Positions 59,276 to 64,000 of a DNA stretch of 64,000 nt are shown here, piece by piece (the first letter of the stretch is position 1; each line of letters starts with the position of its first letter). Source of the DNA: Globodera rostochiensis (taxonomy: Eukaryota; Nematoda; Chromadorea; Rhabditida; Heteroderidae); the NCBI GenBank assembly GCA_018350325.1, contig JAEVLN010000021.1, positions 1,178,001 through 1,242,000 on the forward strand, in the 5' to 3' direction. The notes beneath the pieces were generated by a model. That model was not told where the DNA came from and searched no databases. It was given only the letters and a program-made list of their open reading frames with translations. A program made the translations under genes and the position numbers.

Positions 59276-59522
59276 TGTTGGGTGTGGGACACACACCACA
59301 AACGGTCTTTTCCCCCTCCTCCTTTGTGTGCCCATTTTCCCTTTCTCTATCACCCATGTCACCCCCTATCGATTTATTCTGACCCGCCACTGACCATTCC
59401 CTCTACATATACCCGACGGTTTTCCCTCGTCGGGGCCTCTCTCGACATCATTCCTCATTCCCCAATTTGACCCACATCCTTTTTCGTCCAATAAATAAAT
59501 TGTGTAATCCCAATACACAACA
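59276..59522 (+). repeat. 3' LTR, 247 bp
   Basis: Same length as the 5' LTR and no difference was found on comparison. It is followed by AGTCA (59,523-59,527) and then satellite B sequence. Confidence 0.95.
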
Positions 59523-60804
59523 AGTCAGACGGCTAGAGTAATTTGGACATCAACGCACCCCATCTAAAAATTGTTTTCGTTTAATTTCATTTTTTTGAAG
59601 AAATAGTGTGCTAAAAAGAGAGAGTCAGACGGCGAGAGTAATTTGGACTCAACGCACCCCATCTAAAAATTGTTTTAGTTTAATTAACCAAAAAGTAGGA
59701 AATATTGGCAATAAAACAAGTTAAACTTTTCTAGAAATATATGAAGATGTACCGATGAGACCGGATCATTAAATTCTGCCGATAGAATGCAATATTTTAT
59801 GTATTGGTTTTTAGAATTTAAAAAAGCATAAGTGGTTTTTTCAGAATAACTGAAACTATGTCCAGAACATTGATATCAATCCAATATCACGGCACTAAAG
59901 AGATTGATTAAAGTTCTAGCGGATGCAGAGAAAAATGCATTTATATATGTCCAAAACGACATGAAATTCGAAGAATTGTTTGTTATCTTATGTTGGGGTG
60001 GTCGAATGTAAACATAAATAAACTAATAGATTCCGCTTGTCGAGCTGAGTCTGAATCCGCAAAAATTTTAGGCCGGAAACCACATTGAAGAAAGTTACAC
60101 ACACCCACCCATATATTGTTTGAAGAAATAGTGTGTTAAAAGAGAGAGTCAGATGGCGAGAGTAATTTGGACATCAACGCACCCCATCTAAAAATTGTTT
60201 TCGTCTAATTTCTTGAACATTATATTTTTTGAAGAAATAGTGTGCTAAAAAGAGAGAGTCAGACGGCGAGAGTAATTTGGACTCAACGCACCCCATCTAA
60301 AAATTGTTTTAGTTTAATTAACCAAAAAGTATGAAATATTGGCAATAAAACAAGTTAAACTTTTTTAGAAATATATGAAGATGTGCCGATGAGACCGGAT
60401 CATTAAATTCTGCCGATAGAATGCAATATTTTATGTATTGGTTTTTAGAATTTAAAAAGGCATAAGTGGTTTTTTCAGAATAACTGAAACTATGTCCAGA
60501 ACATTGATATCAATCCAATATCACGGCACTAAAGAGATTGATTAAAGTTCTAGCGGATGCAGAGAAAAATGCATTTATATATGTCAAAAACGACATGAAA
60601 TTCGAAGAATTGTTTGTTATCTTATGTTGGGGTGGTCGGATGTATACATAAATAAACTAATAGATTCCGCTTGTCGAGCTGAGCCTGAATCCGCAAAAAT
60701 TTTAGGCCGGAAACCACATTGAAGAAAGTTACACACACCCACACATATATTTTTTAAGAAATAGTGTGCTAAAATAGAGAGTCAGATGGCGAGAGTAATT
60801 TGGA
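59523..60804 (+). repeat. Satellite array, continuation after the retrotransposon
   Basis: It resumes in mid-B after the target duplication and contains two A modules (landmarks near 59,708 and 60,338) with their B modules. It ends inside a B at about GAGTAATTTGGA, where unrelated sequence begins; ATCAACGC reappears at 60,811-60,818 after a 6-bp insertion. Confidence 0.95.
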
Positions 60805-61021
60805 TCGATGATCAACGCCCAGTTTGTCTTGGGTCCACTCGCCGATTTTTTTTGTTTGGTTGTTGCTAACTTAATTGTCGAGCGCTTGCATTTTTATAAA
60901 ATATCTGCAATTGAAACGCAAAGGGTTTGATTTATGACAGTTGGTGAATTAATGGCGTTCAAACTTTAATATCAAAGAATTATGCACTAATTATTGGCAA
61001 AAAAATTTGCTTTTTAAAAAA
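60805..61021. other. Unique non-satellite insert
   Basis: 217 bp that match neither satellite module. No frame or structure is recognised. The last part (TTTGCTTTTTAAAAAATTTG) recurs as TTTAGCTTTTTAAAAAATTTG before the second minisatellite at about 62,984-63,004, so it belongs to that repeat block. Confidence 0.6.
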
Positions 61022-61285
61022 TTTGGGGGGATTCGGACCTTTTTTGGCTTGGGGGGGGATTCGGACGTGGGGGATTCGGACGGGGGGGATTCGGACCTTT
61101 TTTGGCTTGGGGGGGATTCGGACGTGGGGGATTCGGACGGGGGGGATTCGGACCTTTTTTGGCTTGGGGGGATTCGGTTGGACCTTTTTTGGCTTGAGGG
61201 GGATTCGGACACTTTTTGGCTTAGGGGGATTCGGACGTGGGGGATTCGGACGGGGGGGATTCGGACGGGGGGGATTCGGACCGGA
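61022..61285 (+). repeat. GGGGGATTCGGAC minisatellite, block 1
   Basis: The 13-bp core GGGGGATTCGGAC recurs at 15-bp steps (core + GT or GG) and at about 27-30-bp steps (core + CTTTTTTGGCTTGG). It reads as Gly/Phe/Arg repeats in one direction and Pro/Ser repeats in the other; these frames are by-products. It ends GATTCGGACCGGAAGC against inverted satellite. Confidence 0.9.
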
Positions 61286-61289
61286 AGCG

Positions 61290-62300
61290 CTTTTTAGCAC
61301 ACTATTGCTTCAAAAAATATAATGTTCAAGAAATTAAACGAAAACAATTTTTAGATGGGGTGCGTTGATGTCCAAATTACTCTCGCCATCTGACTCTCTC
61401 TTTTAGCACACTATTTCTTCAAAAAATATATGTGTGGGTGTGTGTAACTTTCTTCAATGTGGTTTCCGGCCTAAAATTTTTGCGGATTCAGACTCAGCTC
61501 GACAAGCGGAATCTATTAGTTTATTTATGTATACATCCGACCACCCCAACATAAGATAACAAACAATTCTTCGAATTTCATGTCGTTTTTGACATATATA
61601 AATGCATTTTTGTCTGCATCCGCTAGAACTTTAATCCATCTCTTTAGTGCCGTGATATTGGATTGATATCAATGTTCTGGACATAGTTTCAGTTATTCTG
61701 AAAAAACACTTATGCTTTTTTAAATTCTAAAAACCAATACATAACATATTGCATTCTATCGACAGAATTTCATGATCCGGTCTCATCGGCACATCTTCAT
61801 ATATTTCTAGAAAAGTTTAACTTGTTTTATTGCCAATATTTCATACTTTTTGGTTAATTAAACTAAAACAATTTTTAGATGGGGTGCGTTGAGTCCCAAT
61901 TACTCTCGCCGTCTGACTCTCTCTTTTTAGAACACTATTTCTTCAAAAAATATAATGTTCAAGAAATTAAACGAAAACAATTTTTAGATGGGGTGCGTTG
62001 ATGTCCAAATTACTCTCGCCATCTGACTCTGTCTTTCTAGCACACTATTTCTTCAAAAAATAAAATGTTCAAGAAATTAAACTAAAACAATTTTTAGATG
62101 GGGTGCGTTGAGTCCAAATTACTCTCGCCGTCTGACTCTCTCTTTTTAGCACACTATTTCTTCAAAAAATATAATGTTCAAGAAATTAAACTAAACCAAT
62201 TTTTAGATGGGGTGCGTTGAGTCCAAATTACTCTCGCCGTCTGACTCTCTCTTTTTAGCACACTATTTCTTCAATAAATATAATGTTCAAGAAATTAAAC
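61290..62300 (-). repeat. Inverted satellite block
   Basis: About 1,010 bp of the same satellite in reverse: a B at each side and one A module (landmark reversed near 61,810-61,840), then several B. It is the only minus-oriented part of the array. It carries private changes such as AACACTATTTC for GCACACTATTTC, so it is not a fresh copy of the flanks. Confidence 0.95.
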
Positions 62301-62401
62301 GACTCAGATGGTTTGTTCCTAATCCTTCAACAACTACTGCCTTTTTTCAAGTGATGACTGACTTCGAAGTTGGCGAATACTCAGCTTTCGTCGCTGTTTA
62401 A
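62207..62401 (+). CDS. Fusion frame: satellite B read-through into unique sequence
   Basis: ATG in an inverted B module opens MGCVESKLLSPSDSLFLAHY, continues through YNVQEIKRLR and leaves the satellite at 62,300, reading WFVPNPSTTTAFFQVMTDFE then VGEYSAFVAV to TAA. The unique part follows ACTCAG and could be an exon by itself. The satellite part is probably chance. No family is recognised. Confidence 0.25.
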   Translation: MGCVESKLLSPSDSLFLAHYFFNKYNVQEIKRLRWFVPNPSTTTAFFQVMTDFEVGEYSAFVAV

Positions 62402-62538
62402 GACGTCACTACAAAAGGGAACCACGAAACCCGGACGTGGACAATTTAAATCAGGGTAAAAAAATGGGTAATAGTGTGCTTTGTCCCCCCCCCCCCCATT
62501 TAAAAAAAAAACAAAAATTTTTAAAAGTCATCTAAAAC

Positions 62539-62799
62539 ATGTTTCCGGGGGTTTTCGGGGTCGCTGATCACGATTCTTACATTTATTTTACCCACAGCGT
62601 CTTAGACCAAGCCTCCTGGACTTCCCGGTGGCAGAAGAAGCTAAGAATGATACACACGGACGATCAGAATGAAAACGATGCGGAGAATTTTTCTGGAAGT
62701 TCTCATTCCACTTTTAGCGATCACGATTATTGGCCCTCATTCCTCCAAGATCAGGGGATTTTTTGTTTATTAATTATTATTCGATTCCACCAGCCTTGA
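62539..62799 (+). CDS. 86-aa ORF in the unique island, unknown
   Basis: ATG to TGA: MFPGVFGVADHDSYIYFTHS, then VLDQASWTSRWQKKLRMIHT, then DDQNENDAENFSGSSHSTFS, then DHDYWPSFLQDQ and a hydrophobic end. The acidic/Ser-rich middle and Trp content look genuine. TTTTACCCACAG at about 62,586-62,597 could instead mark an exon start inside it. It is the best gene candidate of the 2.4-kb rearranged segment; a run of about 14 C precedes it near 62,487. Confidence 0.38.
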   Translation: MFPGVFGVADHDSYIYFTHSVLDQASWTSRWQKKLRMIHTDDQNENDAENFSGSSHSTFSDHDYWPSFLQDQGIFCLLIIIRFHQP

Positions 62800-63001
62800 T
62801 TCGAATTATTGTTATTTTCCATTCCACTTTGATCGCAAAGTTTCAAGTCAAATAAATGATGCCATCAATTATTGGGAAATAAATTTTGGCTTTTTTTAAA
62901 TTTGGAGGGATTCGAGACATTTTTTGCTTAATGGGATTCGGTCACTTTTTGATTTAATTGGCTTTAAAAAAAGTTAGAAAAAAATTTTAGCTTTTTAAAA
63001 A

Positions 63002-63236
63002 ATTTGGGGGGATTCGGACCTTTTTTGGCTTGGGGGGGATTCGGACGTGGGGGATTCGGACGGGGAGGATTCGGACCTTTTTTGGCTTGGGGGGGATTCG
63101 GACACTTTTTGGCTTGGGGGGGATTCGGACGTGGGGGATTCGGACGGGGGGGATTCGGACCTTTTTTGGCTTGGGGGGGATTCGGACACTTTTTGGCTGG
63201 GGGGGATTCGGACGGGGGGGATTCGGACCGGTAGCC
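63002..63236 (+). repeat. GGGGGATTCGGAC minisatellite, block 2
   Basis: Same units and direction as block 1, preceded by decayed relatives at about 62,890-62,960 (GGAGGGATTCGAGACATTTT). It ends GATTCGGACCGGTAGC and joins plus-oriented satellite at CTAAAAAGAGAG. Confidence 0.9.
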
Positions 63237-64000
63237 CTAAAAAGAGAGAGTCAGACGGCGAGAGTAATTTAGACTCAACGCACCCCATCTAAAAATTGTT
63301 TTAGTTTAATTTCTTGAACATTTTATTTTTTGAAGAAATAGTGTGCTAGAAAGACAGAGTCAGGCGGCTAGAGTAATTTGGACATCAACGCACCCCATCT
63401 AAAAATTGTTTTCGTTTAATTTCTTGAACATTATATTTTTTGAAGAAATAGTGTGCTAAAAAGAGAGAGTCAGACGGCGAGAGTAATTTGGACTCAACGC
63501 ACCCCATCTAAAAATTGTTTTAGTTTAAATAACCAAAAAGTATGAAATATTGGCAATAAATCAAGTTAAACTTTTCTAGAAATATATGAAGATATGCCGA
63601 TGAGACCGGATCATTAAATTCTGCCGATAGAATGCAATATTTTATGTATTGGTTTTTAGAATTTAAAAAAGCATAAGTGGTTTTTTCAGAATAACTGAAA
63701 CTATGTCCAGAACATTGATAGCAATCCAATATCACGGCACTAAAGAGATTGATTAATGTTCTAGCGGATGCAGAGAAAAAGGCATTTATATATGTCAAAA
63801 ACGACATGAAATTCGAAGAATTGTTTGTTATCTTATGTTGGGGTGGTCGGATGTATACATAAATAAACTAATAGATTCCGCTTGTCGAGCTGAGTCTGAA
63901 TCCGCAAAAATTTTAGGCCGGAAACCACATTGAAGAAAGTTACACACACCCACCCATATATTTTTTAAGAAATAGTGTGCTAAAATAGAGAGTCAGATGG
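63237..64000 (+). repeat. Satellite array, third plus block
   Basis: B modules, then one A (landmark near 63,554), then B, running off the window. In this A copy the antisense frame is open for 95 codons (63,520-63,807) because a TGA seen in other copies is changed; it is not taken as a gene. Confidence 0.95.

Larger units (their letters stand above)
54105..59522 (+). mobile_element. Complete Ty3/Gypsy LTR retrotransposon, 5,418 bp
   Basis: All parts are present in order: 5' LTR, primer site, leader, one Gag-Pol frame, polypurine tract, 3' LTR, and a 5-bp AGTCA target duplication. RT before integrase is the Gypsy order. The two LTRs appear identical over 247 bp, so insertion is recent on an evolutionary scale. 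It landed inside a B module of the satellite. At about 50% GC it stands out from the AT-rich host DNA. There is no envelope frame. Clade is likely the Mag or K02A2.6-like group of invertebrate Gypsy elements, on the style of the RNase H/integrase motifs; a tree is needed to settle it. Confidence 0.95.

Noticed and set aside
60980..61322. Gly/Arg- and Pro/Ser-rich repeat proteins (also at 62,995-63,292)
   Set aside because: They are translations of the GGGGGATTCGGAC minisatellite in several frames on both strands.
63520..63807. 95-codon antisense frame in module A
   Set aside because: It is open in this copy only because one TGA is lost; other copies have the stop, so there is no sign of selection.

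Overview
The window reads as AT-rich animal nuclear DNA. The only full-length gene is a metazoan-type Ty3/Gypsy polyprotein. Everything else that looks coding is a short island with eukaryotic GT/AG splice-like edges, and there is no operon structure and no rRNA gene. A nematode or similar invertebrate is plausible, judging from the retroelement's style, one 44-nt intron candidate and a zinc-knuckle/integrase gene of the kind common in nematodes, but the species cannot be fixed from this sequence.

Layout. (1) 1-30,600 is roughly 75-80% AT and appears single copy. It has no long ORF. It does hold many small GC-richer islands, 30-240 bp long and 300-900 bp apart, that read as short exons or micro-ORFs. 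The best ones cluster by strand: minus at about 2.6-5.9 kb, plus at about 6.9-12.1 kb, minus at about 13.0-17.8 kb, plus at about 18.0-29.7 kb. The A-versus-T excess of the top strand changes in roughly the same blocks. Notable islands are a RING-like exon resembling ZIP3/RNF212/ZHP proteins (8.2 kb) with a coiled-coil exon downstream, a kinase-like catalytic-loop exon (23.9 kb), a Cys-rich 54-codon ORF (19.2 kb), a two-exon pair joined by a 44-nt intron (13.1-13.3 kb) and a TATA-containing GC island (12.0 kb). All of these gene calls are tentative, because islands with few stops often read open in several frames. A 1.16-kb hAT-like non-autonomous transposon with 8-bp target duplications sits at 26.4-27.5 kb.

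(2) 30,601-33,000 is an exact 2 x 1,200-bp tandem copy ending at a 242-bp assembly gap, probably an assembly artefact. 33.2-35.4 kb is a mosaic of small repeats.

(3) 35.45-64.0 kb is a composite satellite built from a ~440-bp module (A) and a ~109-bp module (B) in the pattern A + 2-4 B. There are about 30 A modules. The array is broken by two things. One is a complete, very young 5,418-bp Gypsy LTR retrotransposon at 54,105-59,522: its two 247-bp LTRs are identical, it has an AGTCA target duplication, and it carries one 1,439-aa Gag-Pol frame. The other is a 2.4-kb rearranged segment (60.8-63.2 kb) holding an inverted satellite block, two GGGGGATTCGGAC minisatellites and a small gene-like stretch.

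How the parts work together: only the retrotransposon forms a visibly complete functional unit, with promoter/polyA LTRs, primer site, Gag, protease, RT, RNase H, integrase and polypurine tract. The satellite is the landing site and shows continuing local duplication and exchange. The small exons upstream would need transcript data to be assembled into genes.
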